64,000 nucleotides of DNA from an uncultured Bacteriovoracaceae bacterium. Its GTDB lineage: Bacteria > Bdellovibrionota > Bacteriovoracia > Bacteriovoracales > Bacteriovoracaceae. The position numbers and the translations under genes are program-made. The notes below the pieces were generated by a model that worked only from the letters and a program-made list of their open reading frames with translations, searched no databases and had not been told where the DNA came from. Location of the stretch: positions 1 to 64,000 of the forward strand of contig CATLOT010000008.1 of assembly GCA_950054155.1 (NCBI GenBank). The letters are read 5' to 3'. Shown here in pieces: positions 1 to 9,086 of the stretch; within the stretch, counting starts at the first letter, position 1, and each line of letters starts with the position of its first letter.

Positions 1-293
1 GTTTTAGCGTAGTTAATCGGAATATCAAGGGTGAGGTTAGGGTCCACTTCATCCACGTTGATGTCCATGACATAGGGGATATCCACCTGATGGCAGATGA
101 CTTTGATGATGTCATGTGGATGAATATAATTGCGCTTAAGAAGGATTTCTCCAATCAGCTGACCAGACTCTTCTTGGGTTGAGAGGGCTTCACCGAGCTG
201 CTCTTCCGTAAGAGAGGTATGCTTGAGAAGAAGCTCACCAATTTTAGCTTTTTGCCCTTCTACTTGGGCCAGCATTTGATCAGATATTTTCAT
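1..293 (-). CDS. gspE: Type II secretion ATPase GspE, N-terminal part (cut by window edge)
   Basis: Only the first 97 or so residues are present; the gene runs off the left edge. The start is ATG at 293, preceded by a strong AGGAAGGA ribosome-binding site, nine bases after the stop of gspD. The visible part reads as the N-terminal GspE/MshEN-type domain (GELLLKHTSLTEEQLGEAL, then GQLIGEILLRKNYI-like helices followed by VDIPYV), which in the family couples the cytoplasmic hexameric ATPase to GspL. The Walker motifs would lie outside the window. Position directly after gspC and gspD supports the call. PilB-type ATPases share this domain, so the T2SS assignment rests mainly on the neighbours. 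Confidence 0.8.
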   Translation of the reverse strand, partial: MKISDQMLAQVEGQKAKIGELLLKHTSLTEEQLGEALSTQEESGQLIGEILLKRNYIHPHDIIKVICHQVDIPYVMDINVDEVDPNLTLDIPINYAK

Positions 294-302
294 CGATCCT
301 TC

Positions 303-2675
303 CTATTTCTTTAAGGCGCTCTTTGTTTCTTTAACTTCTTGAACAATCTCTTGATAGTTGGGAACATCCGCTAGTTCATCAAGGGGACTCATCCCACCAA
401 TACCATCTTGATTCTCATTGGTTTCTTTATAATTACGGTCACTATCATCGTAAAGAGGACCCTGCTCTTGCTGTTGAACTTTCTCGTAGAGACCTTTAAC
501 AGTTGTTCCAAAGGGGTCTTCTTCACCAACTGCTTTTTTAAGGTGATTGGAGCGGCGGTTAAGAATATCTTTCACGTTAGCCGCATTATCTTTTTGATAA
601 TTCGCAAGAATTCGCGGAGTCAAAAAGAAGAGGAGGTTAAGCTTTGTGACTTCCTTACTCGTACTCTTAAAGAGCCAGCCAAGCACGGGAATATCGCCAA
701 GAAGGGGAACCTTACTTTCGTTGAAAGTTTGGGAGTCTCTCATGAGACCACCCATCGCGATGGTATCTTTGTCTCGAACAACCACGGTTGTGTTGATCGC
801 CCGCTCGGTTGTGGCCACCCCAGAGCTGGCCTGAACCGGGCGGTTAGAAAAGTCTGAAATGGTTTGATCGATTTTAAGCTTGATAAAGCGCGTGACCTTA
901 TTAATTTGCGGTTTAATTTTAAGAGTAAGGGCTACCTTTTGAGGACGCACTGTGGTCTGAACCCCTGTGGCATTGGTCAGGGACTCTTGGACAGGAACCT
1001 GCTCACCATTTTCAAAAGTTGCTTCGGTGTTATCAAGGGCGAGAACCTGAGGAGTGGCAAGGACATTGGTGCTCGAACTTGAGGCAATCGCTTTAATGAG
1101 ACCATTAATAGAGTTAACTTCGATATCATTTCCATTGGGACCTGGAATGGTCAGGCGTCGTCCAGCACCAATACCAGCAAAGAGTCCGCCAAGAGAAGTA
1201 ATAGAGCCAGAGAGGAGGGCGGTAAGATCAGAAGTATTACCCGTGGCAATCCTTTGAGCATTACCACCACCTGTTGCACTAATAAGAGAGACCCCAAATT
1301 CACGGGAGTTGTTCACATTGGTTTCCATTAAAAGGCCTTCAACATAGACTTGATCTCTTGGAACATCGAGTTTGTTGATCACTTCTTTTAAGGTCAGGTA
1401 GTCCGTGGGAGAGGCCGTGACCACGAGGGCATTATTATCTTTATCGGCTGTAATCTTTACGTCGTCACTAAAGAGTTGACTGCCGCTATCATCATTTTGA
1501 GTGAGGCGGCTTCTTAGACGAGAGGTTCTGCCTGTGCGAGATGTGCTTTGTTGAGCCCCACTAACCAGGGTTGAAAGGGTCTTAGCAAGGGCTTCAGCGT
1601 CACCGTGATTAATATAGTAAACGTGAATACGTCCACCACCACGGCTCACATTCTTAACATCGAGTTTCTTAATGAGGTCACGAAGTTGTTTCGCTCCATC
1701 ACCATTGGCCATAGCGATAATGGTATTAGTTCTCGGCTCAGCGATAATCTTAGAGATATTTTCTCCCTTTGTCGCTCGTGAGCTTTTAAATTTAGTATTG
1801 GTGCTTTTGCCTTTTAAGATTTGATCGAGAAGTTTGGCAATTTCTTGAGCAGAACTATTTTTTACAGGAATAATCTGAAGAGTCTCTTCGTAGCCAGGAA
1901 CATCGATAAACTTAATAAGACGAGTAAGACGATTAATATTGGTCCCCGTATCTTGAACAATAATGGTATTGGTTTGCTTGATATCGATAATTCGACCATA
2001 GCGTGACATAAAGGGGCGAAAAGAGCGCGTCACTTCTGTAGAGTCAATATTCTTTAGGGGAAGAATTCTCATCACATAATTATCGGTATTAGGGGTGTAG
2101 TTTCCCGTGTAGATCTTTGTTGGGGTGTAGCGAATATCGCGAGTCGCAACGATTTTATAGAAGTTTCCACTGTTAACGAGAGAGAAGCCATTCATCTCAA
2201 GAGCGGTGAGGTAAGACTTCCAGGCGTCCCCGACAGTAATCGGAGAAGGGGAGATAATGCTCACCTTACCTTTAAGGCCCTTACCATCCATAATCAACTT
2301 TATTCCCGTGAGCTTTTGCATGTGCTTAGTAAGGTCTTCTAGAGATGTGTCGGGGAAATTAAAGTTTGTGATAACCTCAGGACCAAAGGCAGTCTCAGGG
2401 TTAAGATTGACATAGGTCTTATCTTTTTTGGCATCCTTAACAGTGTTGATCCCTGTGCCTCGGCCAAAGGCGTCGGTTGTACCCGAGTTGCCAAGATTGA
2501 TTGTTTTAGAGCCATTCTTTTTTATGAGGTTTGTTGAAGACTTCGTGTTATTTTGAGAAAACTTAGTGCGCCCCTTATAGCTATCAAATCCCTGGGCCAT
2601 GAGTGACTGACTCAGAGTAAGAGCTGTACCAATCATAAGAGGAGTACAGAGTTTTTCTAAATAGAGTGACTTCAT
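303..2675 (-). CDS. gspD: Type II secretion system secretin GspD
   Basis: Outer-membrane secretin of the type II secretion system, 790 aa. Residues 1-28 form a signal peptide ending SLMAQ. An N0 domain lies roughly at 95-175, followed by ring-building N1-N3 repeats to about 445. The C-terminal secretin core ends with the conserved VPLLGDIPVLGWLFKS and LLFFLTPRIL signatures at about 650-690. A polar tail of about 100 residues follows; it could serve pilotin or S-domain contacts (inference). A low-complexity Ser/Thr/Arg insert sits inside the N3 region, as in other GspD proteins. It is 16 bases downstream of gspC and 9 bases upstream of gspE, so the three form one operon. Confidence 0.95.
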   Translation of the reverse strand: MKSLYLEKLCTPLMIGTALTLSQSLMAQGFDSYKGRTKFSQNNTKSSTNLIKKNGSKTINLGNSGTTDAFGRGTGINTVKDAKKDKTYVNLNPETAFGPEVITNFNFPDTSLEDLTKHMQKLTGIKLIMDGKGLKGKVSIISPSPITVGDAWKSYLTALEMNGFSLVNSGNFYKIVATRDIRYTPTKIYTGNYTPNTDNYVMRILPLKNIDSTEVTRSFRPFMSRYGRIIDIKQTNTIIVQDTGTNINRLTRLIKFIDVPGYEETLQIIPVKNSSAQEIAKLLDQILKGKSTNTKFKSSRATKGENISKIIAEPRTNTIIAMANGDGAKQLRDLIKKLDVKNVSRGGGRIHVYYINHGDAEALAKTLSTLVSGAQQSTSRTGRTSRLRSRLTQNDDSGSQLFSDDVKITADKDNNALVVTASPTDYLTLKEVINKLDVPRDQVYVEGLLMETNVNNSREFGVSLISATGGGNAQRIATGNTSDLTALLSGSITSLGGLFAGIGAGRRLTIPGPNGNDIEVNSINGLIKAIASSSSTNVLATPQVLALDNTEATFENGEQVPVQESLTNATGVQTTVRPQKVALTLKIKPQINKVTRFIKLKIDQTISDFSNRPVQASSGVATTERAINTTVVVRDKDTIAMGGLMRDSQTFNESKVPLLGDIPVLGWLFKSTSKEVTKLNLLFFLTPRILANYQKDNAANVKDILNRRSNHLKKAVGEEDPFGTTVKGLYEKVQQQEQGPLYDDSDRNYKETNENQDGIGGMSPLDELADVPNYQEIVQEVKETKSALKK

Positions 2676-2691
2676 AAATCGTCCTTAAAAC

Positions 2692-4023
2692 TTACTCAAA
2701 ATTATATTCAAGATTCTGCTCACTGCCGTCGCGCTTAAGGCCTAATTCAAAGTGATCAATCTTATCGATTTGGCCAAAGAGAGACATAAGCTCGTTCATA
2801 CTTGTAATTTTCTTGCCATTAATACTGTCAATAATGTCATTTTCTTGGATATTCAGTTTGCTGTAGATGGAGCCAGGAACAATCTCTTGCATTTTAAAAG
2901 CAAGGGTTCCATCAGGGTTTTTAATCTGAACCGCACGGGCCTGAGTGAGGACATCAGAAATATTGGCGAGCATATTCTCACGCACGGCCTTCTTAATCTT
3001 AAAGACATTTCCAACATTAGTGATTCCGGAGTCCTTATCATCTTGAATGAGGCTTCGGGCCTTCTTAGGTTCTCTTACGATATTGAGAGGCTTGATACGG
3101 TTTCTTCTCTTATCTGACTTGGTTTCAATGTATTCACACTCGCGGCTCTTAAGGTTCTTAAAGATCAGGCGCTCAGAGTCGATTTTTCCCACCTCAATCA
3201 TATTGGGAACCTTGTCGCCGATACGAAGAAAATTATCTTTGCCACGAATTTGAACGCTTGCAAGACTCTTGACTTCATCTTGCAGGACAATGGTGTTGAC
3301 GAGTTGCAGGCTGAGGCTTGATTTCTTAGAGGCCTCTTTACAAATTTTAACTTCGTTAATGGGCTTGTCATTCTTAGGAGTAAAATTCTTTTGCGCTTCC
3401 GGTGCTTGAAAGAGGTCATTCTTTCTTAAGTCAGCAATGTAATTGCGAGTGGGGTCAATTTGAAAGTTGTTAGTGGCCACTGGTCGTGTCTTAGAGGCAG
3501 GAGCAGGGGAGAGAAAGCCTGTGAGAATACGACCTGTAAGGTAAGAGGAAAGAGAAACGAGCGCAATTAAAAAGACCCTGTGAACGGTAGGTCTATTTTG
3601 AGGACTATAAAGAGCTTCAAAGAAGCCATCTGTATTAAGGCGCGAGAAGGCACGCTTAACTGCAGAAAAATCGATATTAAGTTTCTTCTTCACTGTAGTA
3701 GGACCAAACTCTTTAAAAGAGGGATTGGTCTTATCGAGGTGATCTTCATCAACGCTATACTCTTCTTCATCATCGTCTAGGTCTGCCAGAGGCACACTTG
3801 GGGGCTCGCCTTGAGTGCGTTTGATGTCGGTGACGGTGAGGGTTTGGAAGGAGGGGTCGGTTTGATCGTCTTCGTACTCTTCCTCGTACTCTTCGTCATA
3901 TTCTTCATACTCGTATTCATATTCGTCTTCATAGACATCCTTCTTCTTTCTTTTGAAGAGAGATGAAGTCTTGTCTTTAAGACGAGCGAAGAATTGTGCA
4001 AACTTTGATGACGGTTTACTCAT
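2692..4023 (-). CDS. gspC: Type II secretion inner-membrane protein GspC with acidic cytoplasmic extension and PDZ domain
   Basis: Inner-membrane component that links the assembly platform to the secretin. At 443 aa it is longer than the usual 270-300. Residues 1-30 are basic, 31-53 are a Tyr/Glu/Asp low-complexity run, and a second acidic patch lies at 83-95. A single membrane segment lies at about 149-171. The periplasmic part holds an HR-like domain (KSLASVQIRGKDNFLRIGD) and a C-terminal PDZ domain at about 375-443 (PGSIYSKLNIQENDIIDSIN). The motif T-[DN]-PSF occurs twice in the cytoplasmic part. The long acidic cytoplasmic region is not part of the classical family and may be a recruitment tail (inference). 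Confidence 0.9.
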   Translation of the reverse strand: MSKPSSKFAQFFARLKDKTSSLFKRKKKDVYEDEYEYEYEEYDEEYEEEYEDDQTDPSFQTLTVTDIKRTQGEPPSVPLADLDDDEEEYSVDEDHLDKTNPSFKEFGPTTVKKKLNIDFSAVKRAFSRLNTDGFFEALYSPQNRPTVHRVFLIALVSLSSYLTGRILTGFLSPAPASKTRPVATNNFQIDPTRNYIADLRKNDLFQAPEAQKNFTPKNDKPINEVKICKEASKKSSLSLQLVNTIVLQDEVKSLASVQIRGKDNFLRIGDKVPNMIEVGKIDSERLIFKNLKSRECEYIETKSDKRRNRIKPLNIVREPKKARSLIQDDKDSGITNVGNVFKIKKAVRENMLANISDVLTQARAVQIKNPDGTLAFKMQEIVPGSIYSKLNIQENDIIDSINGKKITSMNELMSLFGQIDKIDHFELGLKRDGSEQNLEYNFE

Positions 4024-4173
4024 GAGCTAAATTACGGCCTCCTGCCTAATTCAAAGAATATACAATTTAATTTTAAAGCACTTAGCCCTGTTGCATCAAG
4101 CAATGATTTGGTCAATTTTTATGAAAAGCGCAAAGACCGAGTGCGCTGGTCGGGTTATTTCCTTGTTGGATTT

Positions 4174-4189
4174 CCGAACGCCTGTTTGG
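4174..4189. promoter_or_regulatory. Candidate PsrA/FadR-like operator upstream of acyl-CoA dehydrogenase
   Basis: The inverted repeat CCGAAC-GCCT-GTTTGG sits 48 bases before the acyl-CoA dehydrogenase start, with one mismatch between arms. Known PsrA-type operators of fatty-acid degradation genes follow a [CG]AAAC-N2-4-GTTT[GC] pattern, which this site nearly fits. Position and target gene make the match plausible, but a single site is weak evidence and no cognate TetR gene is in the window. Confidence 0.35.
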
Positions 4190-4236
4190 TAAACTTTTTA
4201 TCTAAAACTAATTAACGGAGTAAAGAGGTAGTATCA

Positions 4237-6000
4237 ATGAGTGATAAAGAAGAATTGCAATCAGTGGTTGGTGGCTTTTTCTATGGAGAAGTAGATGAGA
4301 GCGTGGTCTTTCCCTATCCGCACTTCTCACAGGAGCAAGTGGAGATCGCGAAAGAATTTACCGATGCTATTCGCAAATTCGGCGAAGACAATATTGACGG
4401 TGAAAAAATGGATCAAGAAGCCGTTATTCCTGAAAATGTGGTTCAGGGGCTAGCAGAGCTTGGTTTGATGGGTCTAGGTGTTCCTGAAGAATTGGGGGGC
4501 ATGGGTCTAGATTACAGTCTTTATAGTAGAGTTTTTGCTGAAGTCGCTGCTCATGATGGCTCTGTTGCAACCTTTATTGGAGCACACCAGTCAATTGGTT
4601 ACCGCGCGCTTCTTAATGAAGGAACTGATGAGCAAAAGCAAAAATATCTTCCGGCCCTCGCTTCAGGGGAAAAAATTGCAGCCTTCTGCCTCACCGAGCC
4701 GGGTTCAGGTTCGGACGCTTACTCGATTAAGACCAAGGCCGTGGATAACGGAGATGGAACTTATACATTGAATGGACAAAAGCTTTGGATTACCAATGGT
4801 GGTTCAGCGGCTTTTTATTCAGTCTTTGCTAAGACGGACCATGAGATTGACGGCAAGACGGTAGAGAAGATCTCTTGTTTTATCGTTGAAAAGGATATGG
4901 AAGGGCTTAGCTTCGGTGAAAAAGAAAATAAAATGGGGATTCGCGCCAGTGAAACACGCGCGGTCTACTTTGATAAGGTAATTGTTCCCAAAGAGAATAT
5001 TATTGGCGAACTGGGCAAGGGCTTTAAGATCGCAATGAATGTTCTTAACTCTGGTCGTCTTTCTCTAGGTGCCGGTTGTGTTGGTGGCATGAAGACTATT
5101 ATGGAGATGGCCACGGAGCATGCTAATGGGCGTAAGCAATTTGGTAAGACCATTACTGAGTTTGGTCTGATCCAAGAGAAGCTCGCTTCAATGGCCGCCC
5201 TTACTTATGCCACTGAAAGTGTTGTCTATATGACCACTGGTAATATGTGCAAGGGCATGCGTGATTACTATCTTGAAACTGCGGTTTGTAAAATCTTTGG
5301 CTCTGAGTGCCTGTGGGAAGTTGTCGATACGGCCCTTCAGATTGCTGCCGGTAATGGTTACATGAAAGAATATCCCTATGAGAGAATCATGAGGGACTCT
5401 CGTATTAACCTTATTTTTGAAGGAACGAACGAAATTCTGCGCTGTTTTCTGGCCCTGTCAGGAATTAGAGGACCGTCTGAAAAACTTAAAGAACTGGGAA
5501 AAATCTCCAATGTTTCAAAAGCTCTTGAAGATCCCATCAAGTCACTAGGTGTTCTGACAGACTTTGCTAAGAATAGAATCACAAAGATGATCCCAACACG
5601 CTCGCTTTCTCAGGCCCATCCAAGACTTGAAGAGTGGGCCAATGAGTTTAGCTCCATGCTTGGTGGTTTTTCTATTCAGGTTGAAAATACCCTGATGAAG
5701 TACGGTAAGAATATTATCGAAAATGAATTTCCTCAAAAGCGTTTAGCGAATATGACCATTCAGCTCTATGTCATGCTAGCAGTTATCTCAAGAACAACAG
5801 CTATCCTTAATAGTGAAAAGGTTGATGAGAAGAAAAAAGAATACTGCTTTGATCTTGCTCAGCACTCTCTTCGTCGCGCGAAGCACGAGTTCGTGGCCAA
5901 TCTCAAAGAGATGACCAAGAATATTGATAAGGTTGAAAAGCGCCTCTCTGACGCAGTTTCGGAGAATGGGGGATATGGTCTGGATATCATCGATTTCTAA
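4237..6000 (+). CDS. Acyl-CoA dehydrogenase, VLCAD/FadE type
   Basis: FAD enzyme catalysing the first step of beta-oxidation, acyl-CoA to trans-2-enoyl-CoA. The 587-aa length, with about 170 residues after the catalytic core, matches the very-long-chain (ACADVL/ACAD9) subgroup rather than short 380-aa enzymes. Signatures are CLTEPGSGSDAYSIKTKA and WITNGG for flavin and substrate binding, GRKQFGKTI, and IFEGTNEILR, in which Glu395 is the expected catalytic base. An AGAGGTAG ribosome-binding site precedes the ATG. It overlaps the downstream lipoprotein gene. The intergenic region shared with gspC holds a possible fatty-acid regulator operator. Confidence 0.93.
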   Translation: MSDKEELQSVVGGFFYGEVDESVVFPYPHFSQEQVEIAKEFTDAIRKFGEDNIDGEKMDQEAVIPENVVQGLAELGLMGLGVPEELGGMGLDYSLYSRVFAEVAAHDGSVATFIGAHQSIGYRALLNEGTDEQKQKYLPALASGEKIAAFCLTEPGSGSDAYSIKTKAVDNGDGTYTLNGQKLWITNGGSAAFYSVFAKTDHEIDGKTVEKISCFIVEKDMEGLSFGEKENKMGIRASETRAVYFDKVIVPKENIIGELGKGFKIAMNVLNSGRLSLGAGCVGGMKTIMEMATEHANGRKQFGKTITEFGLIQEKLASMAALTYATESVVYMTTGNMCKGMRDYYLETAVCKIFGSECLWEVVDTALQIAAGNGYMKEYPYERIMRDSRINLIFEGTNEILRCFLALSGIRGPSEKLKELGKISNVSKALEDPIKSLGVLTDFAKNRITKMIPTRSLSQAHPRLEEWANEFSSMLGGFSIQVENTLMKYGKNIIENEFPQKRLANMTIQLYVMLAVISRTTAILNSEKVDEKKKEYCFDLAQHSLRRAKHEFVANLKEMTKNIDKVEKRLSDAVSENGGYGLDIIDF

Positions 6001-7789
6001 GTCGATCTCTAAGACTTCAAAATTAATCTCACTGACTGCAGGGCTCCTTCTCCTCATGGGAGGAGGAGTTTCTTGCTCTTCAAAAAGCCCCGTTAAAAAG
6101 GGCAAGATCATTCGTAAGAAAGTAAAAAAAATCGTAGGTGATCCTAGTCTTAAGACCCCCCTTATTAAGGGCTTTAAAAATGTCACCGCATCATTAGGCC
6201 TTCAAGACGTAAAGGGAACTCTTCTCTACAGTGTCGATTGGAATGGAGATGGTGTTACCGATTTAGTCAGCCTCCCAGAGGCCTATGGTTTTCCAGAGTT
6301 CTTTGAAGGGGTGAGAGAGAAGAATTCCTTTCACTTTGTGAATCGCAAGAGTGCACCACTGGCAAAGGGAGTGAGGGCGAGTTTCTTGGCCTTTGCCGAC
6401 TTTAATAAAGATGGACGCCTTGACATGATTGTGGCCACCTTTAATCAAAAGACCGAATTAAATCGCTTTCCCTTGCGCCTCTTTCTCGGTCAAAAGGAAA
6501 AAAACGGTATTTACTTCAAAGAAGAAAGAGGGGCCTTTCTCAATCAAATCCTACCAGTTGTCAGTCTTAGTCTTATTGATGTGGATATGGATGGCTGGCT
6601 TGATGTCTTCGTGGGCAATTGGTTTGATAACACGAAGAAGGAATCAACTGTCACTCCAGACCGGCTCTACCTGGCAAGACCCGGGGGAAGAAAGTGGATT
6701 GATGGCAGTATTATGCTTGAAGATGAGTATAAATTTGATGAAGACTATAAAATCTATCCCAATGCGCGCCCGACAACGGGAAGCACCACTTGTGATATTG
6801 ACCGCAATGGTTATCCCGACCTTTTAACGGCCTCGTCTTCAGGCCAAAAGAATAAGGTTTGGCTTAATAGTAAAGGTAATGCTAATGCCGATCGCCTCCT
6901 CATTGATCATGCTAAAGAGATGGGGGTTGATGCTGATAAAGAGGGAAGTTACCTCGCTAGTGGGGGAGGCTTTACCCATTATCTTCTTTGTCATGACTAC
7001 AATGGTGATGGGCTCTTTGACCTTGCTTTGGGCGAGCTCTTTCACAGTTATGACCCTGAAACTCGTGACCGCTCAAGTATCCTAACGGGAAAGAGCTTTG
7101 ATAATCCTCCTCAATTTCTAAGAACGGAGTACCATAAAGATGACGGGAGTGGCTCTTGGAGTCAGGGGGATCGCAGGGCCATATGGGCAGACTTTAATTT
7201 TGACGGGCATCCCGATCTTTTGGTGGGAAATAGTGGCTTTCCCCCCAAGAGTCGTCTTATCTATTTTGAACAGGCCCCTGATCATAGCATGAAAGATATT
7301 GCTCACGACTTGGGAATAGATATTGTGAATCCCTCTGGCATGGTCGCGGTTGACTTCAATAAGGATGGACGCCTCGATATTATCAGCGGCCAAGTGAGCT
7401 TTAGAAACGCCGCCATGAACCCACGTCTCTATGCTTTTGAAAATCAATTTCCCTATGAAAAAAGGCGCATTCTTAAAGTGCGCCTAAAAGGGGTGAAGGC
7501 CAATACTATGGGCATTGGGGCTACGGTTCGCCTCAAAACAAATAAGGGAAGTTTTTTGCGCACGGTAGACTACTCCTATGGACCCATGAATTCTCAAAAT
7601 GAAGAAGGACTATGGTTCGGTTTAGGGGCTAAGGAAAGAGTAGAGAGTATTGAAGTGCGCTGGCCTTACCTTGTAAAAACCAAACGCCGTAAGCCTTATC
7701 CCTTAAGAAAGATTTACTCCCTTAAAAAATACCAATCTGCCCAGGATATTGTCCTCCACGAGGACGGTTCAGTCTTAACGTTGAACTAA
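5975..7789 (+). CDS. FG-GAP repeat / ASPIC-UnbV domain lipoprotein
   Basis: Predicted surface lipoprotein of about 604 aa. A signal segment ends in a lipobox (GGGVSC, Cys34 from this start). Seven calcium-binding FG-GAP/VCBS-type loops follow, such as DWNGDGVTD, DFNKDGRLD, DVDMDGWLD, DIDRNGYPD, DYNGDGLFD, DFNFDGHPD and DFNKDGRLD, which would form a beta-propeller. The C-terminus (GIGATVRLKTNKG to SIEVRWP) is an ASPIC/UnbV domain. The start is uncertain: ATG at 5966 or 5975 within the end of the dehydrogenase gene, with GGAG at 5961-5964; an earlier ATG at 5924 lacks a good ribosome-binding site. Such proteins are usually adhesive or ligand-binding; the ligand here is unknown. Confidence 0.85.
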   Translation: MVWISSISKSISKTSKLISLTAGLLLLMGGGVSCSSKSPVKKGKIIRKKVKKIVGDPSLKTPLIKGFKNVTASLGLQDVKGTLLYSVDWNGDGVTDLVSLPEAYGFPEFFEGVREKNSFHFVNRKSAPLAKGVRASFLAFADFNKDGRLDMIVATFNQKTELNRFPLRLFLGQKEKNGIYFKEERGAFLNQILPVVSLSLIDVDMDGWLDVFVGNWFDNTKKESTVTPDRLYLARPGGRKWIDGSIMLEDEYKFDEDYKIYPNARPTTGSTTCDIDRNGYPDLLTASSSGQKNKVWLNSKGNANADRLLIDHAKEMGVDADKEGSYLASGGGFTHYLLCHDYNGDGLFDLALGELFHSYDPETRDRSSILTGKSFDNPPQFLRTEYHKDDGSGSWSQGDRRAIWADFNFDGHPDLLVGNSGFPPKSRLIYFEQAPDHSMKDIAHDLGIDIVNPSGMVAVDFNKDGRLDIISGQVSFRNAAMNPRLYAFENQFPYEKRRILKVRLKGVKANTMGIGATVRLKTNKGSFLRTVDYSYGPMNSQNEEGLWFGLGAKERVESIEVRWPYLVKTKRRKPYPLRKIYSLKKYQSAQDIVLHEDGSVLTLN

Positions 7790-8572
7790 ATCACTGAGAA
7801 CTTTTAGGCTTTGGGGCATGCTCTTATAATTGAGAGTTGTCATATAGATGCTGGCCTGATTAAGACCTTGAACATTTTGAATAAGAAGCGGATCTGTTTT
7901 TTTGAGAACATGATCAGGCACTACTGCAATGCCCACATTCGCTTTAACAAGATCGACAATCGAGTGAATATCCTCAAGATAGATCAGGTCTGGTGAAGGC
8001 TTCTTGCTGATTTTAAAAATATTGTCTTCGTCAGAGTATACAATCCAGCGGTACTCATGAAGCTTCTTCTTATTGACCTCTTCTTTACTGATCAGCACTA
8101 GGTTTTCATCAAAGAGCTTTAAAGAGCTAATCAATTCCGATTGAATATTTTCTGAAGAAAAAATGACATCAAACTTTCCCTCTTCAATTCCTTCTTTAAG
8201 ATCTTTTTGCGTTCCCACCGTTAGGGTGAAAGCACGGTTATTCTTCTTATAAAATTTAGCGAGCCTGGGAATGAACCAATTCTTTAAAAGACCATGAAGA
8301 ATTCCCACACGCAGGGGACGGTCGTCTTCTCTATCAAAAATCTCATGGGTGAGTTGGTCAAATTGTTGGGCGGCCACAAAGAGGGAGTTGCCCTTTTCAG
8401 TGAGGATGACTTTCTTTGAGGAGCGAATAATGAGCTCCTCATCAAGGCTTTCTTCTAGGAGTTTGATCTGGCGGCTAACGGCCGATTGTGCGATTTTGAG
8501 GGACTCTGCCGCCTTTGAAAAAGACTGGTGCTGGGCCGTGAGAAGAAATGCTTTAAGATAACGATAGTCCAT
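7775..8572 (-). CDS. LysR-family transcriptional regulator
   Basis: DNA-binding regulator of 265 aa. Residues 1-60 hold the winged helix-turn-helix (SFSKAAESLKIAQSAVSRQI), and the rest is a shortened periplasmic-binding-protein-like effector domain (RVGILHGLLKNWFIPRL, AVVPDHVL). The length is below the usual 290-310. The start overlaps the end of the IscA-like gene by 20 bases, so the two are probably co-transcribed. The 3' end overlaps the FG-GAP gene by 15 bases in the opposite direction. The effector and target are not evident; divergent control of its own locus is typical for the family, but no divergent partner lies next to it. Confidence 0.9.
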   Translation of the reverse strand: MDYRYLKAFLLTAQHQSFSKAAESLKIAQSAVSRQIKLLEESLDEELIIRSSKKVILTEKGNSLFVAAQQFDQLTHEIFDREDDRPLRVGILHGLLKNWFIPRLAKFYKKNNRAFTLTVGTQKDLKEGIEEGKFDVIFSSENIQSELISSLKLFDENLVLISKEEVNKKKLHEYRWIVYSDEDNIFKISKKPSPDLIYLEDIHSIVDLVKANVGIAVVPDHVLKKTDPLLIQNVQGLNQASIYMTTLNYKSMPQSLKVLSDLVQR

Positions 8573-8984
8573 GGGGAGCCTTTAACGGAGGAACTTTCTC
8601 TTCGTCAGCTCTCCAAAATTTACCTGCAAACTTTTTCTGGTTGAGGTTTTGCACAACAAAACCCTCTTTATTATGATCAAAGTCCTGCTGGTAATCAACC
8701 AAACACTCCTGCAGATAGAAGGCGGTGAAGGGATCCATTAAAAGCTCAAGTGAGGTCTTCTCTCCTTGTTCATTAAGAAGAGGCACGTTGAGATCATCTT
8801 GATTAAGATCGGTAAAACCCACCGAGTAGGTAAAGCCATCACATCCTTTTCCACTGATCAGTAGTCTGAGGTATTTCCCCTTGAGGGTGAAATCATTTTC
8901 AATGATAAGCTCAAGTTGTGACACTGCCATTTCTGTGGCACTGACATGGGGGGTTTTAATTTGGCCTGGGTCGACAATCGTCTC
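8553..8984 (-). CDS. IscA/HesB-like protein lacking the C-terminal cysteine motif
   Basis: Resembles A-type iron-sulfur carriers (IscA, ErpA, SufA): a conserved beta-fold with LRLLISGKGCDGFTYSVGF, matching the family's first cysteine region, and LLMDPFTAFYLQECLVDY where the family has the buried helix before its last strand. The diagnostic C-terminal C-G-C is missing; the equivalent segment reads NQKKFAGKFWR. Without it the protein cannot bind a cluster in the usual way, so it may be a structural or regulatory paralogue. I chose ATG at 8984, preceded by AAGGA; a longer TTG start at 9026 is possible. Co-transcription with the LysR gene is likely. Confidence 0.7.
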   Translation of the reverse strand, partial: ETIVDPGQIKTPHVSATEMAVSQLELIIENDFTLKGKYLRLLISGKGCDGFTYSVGFTDLNQDDLNVPLLNEQGEKTSLELLMDPFTAFYLQECLVDYQQDFDHNKEGFVVQNLNQKKFAGKFWRADEEKVPPLKAPHGLSLS

Positions 8985-9086
8985 CATCTGATTCTGATCC
9001 TTGGTGCTTGAAGTCTTGTGGCCCAAGGCATATCGTGAAGCTTAAACTCTTACAAGGGCCTGGCCCTAGGAAAAAGGACTTGAAGC

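Noticed and set aside
5924-5974. ATG at 5924 as start of the FG-GAP gene
   Set aside because: It would extend the protein inside the dehydrogenase frame with a charged segment before the signal peptide and no ribosome-binding site.
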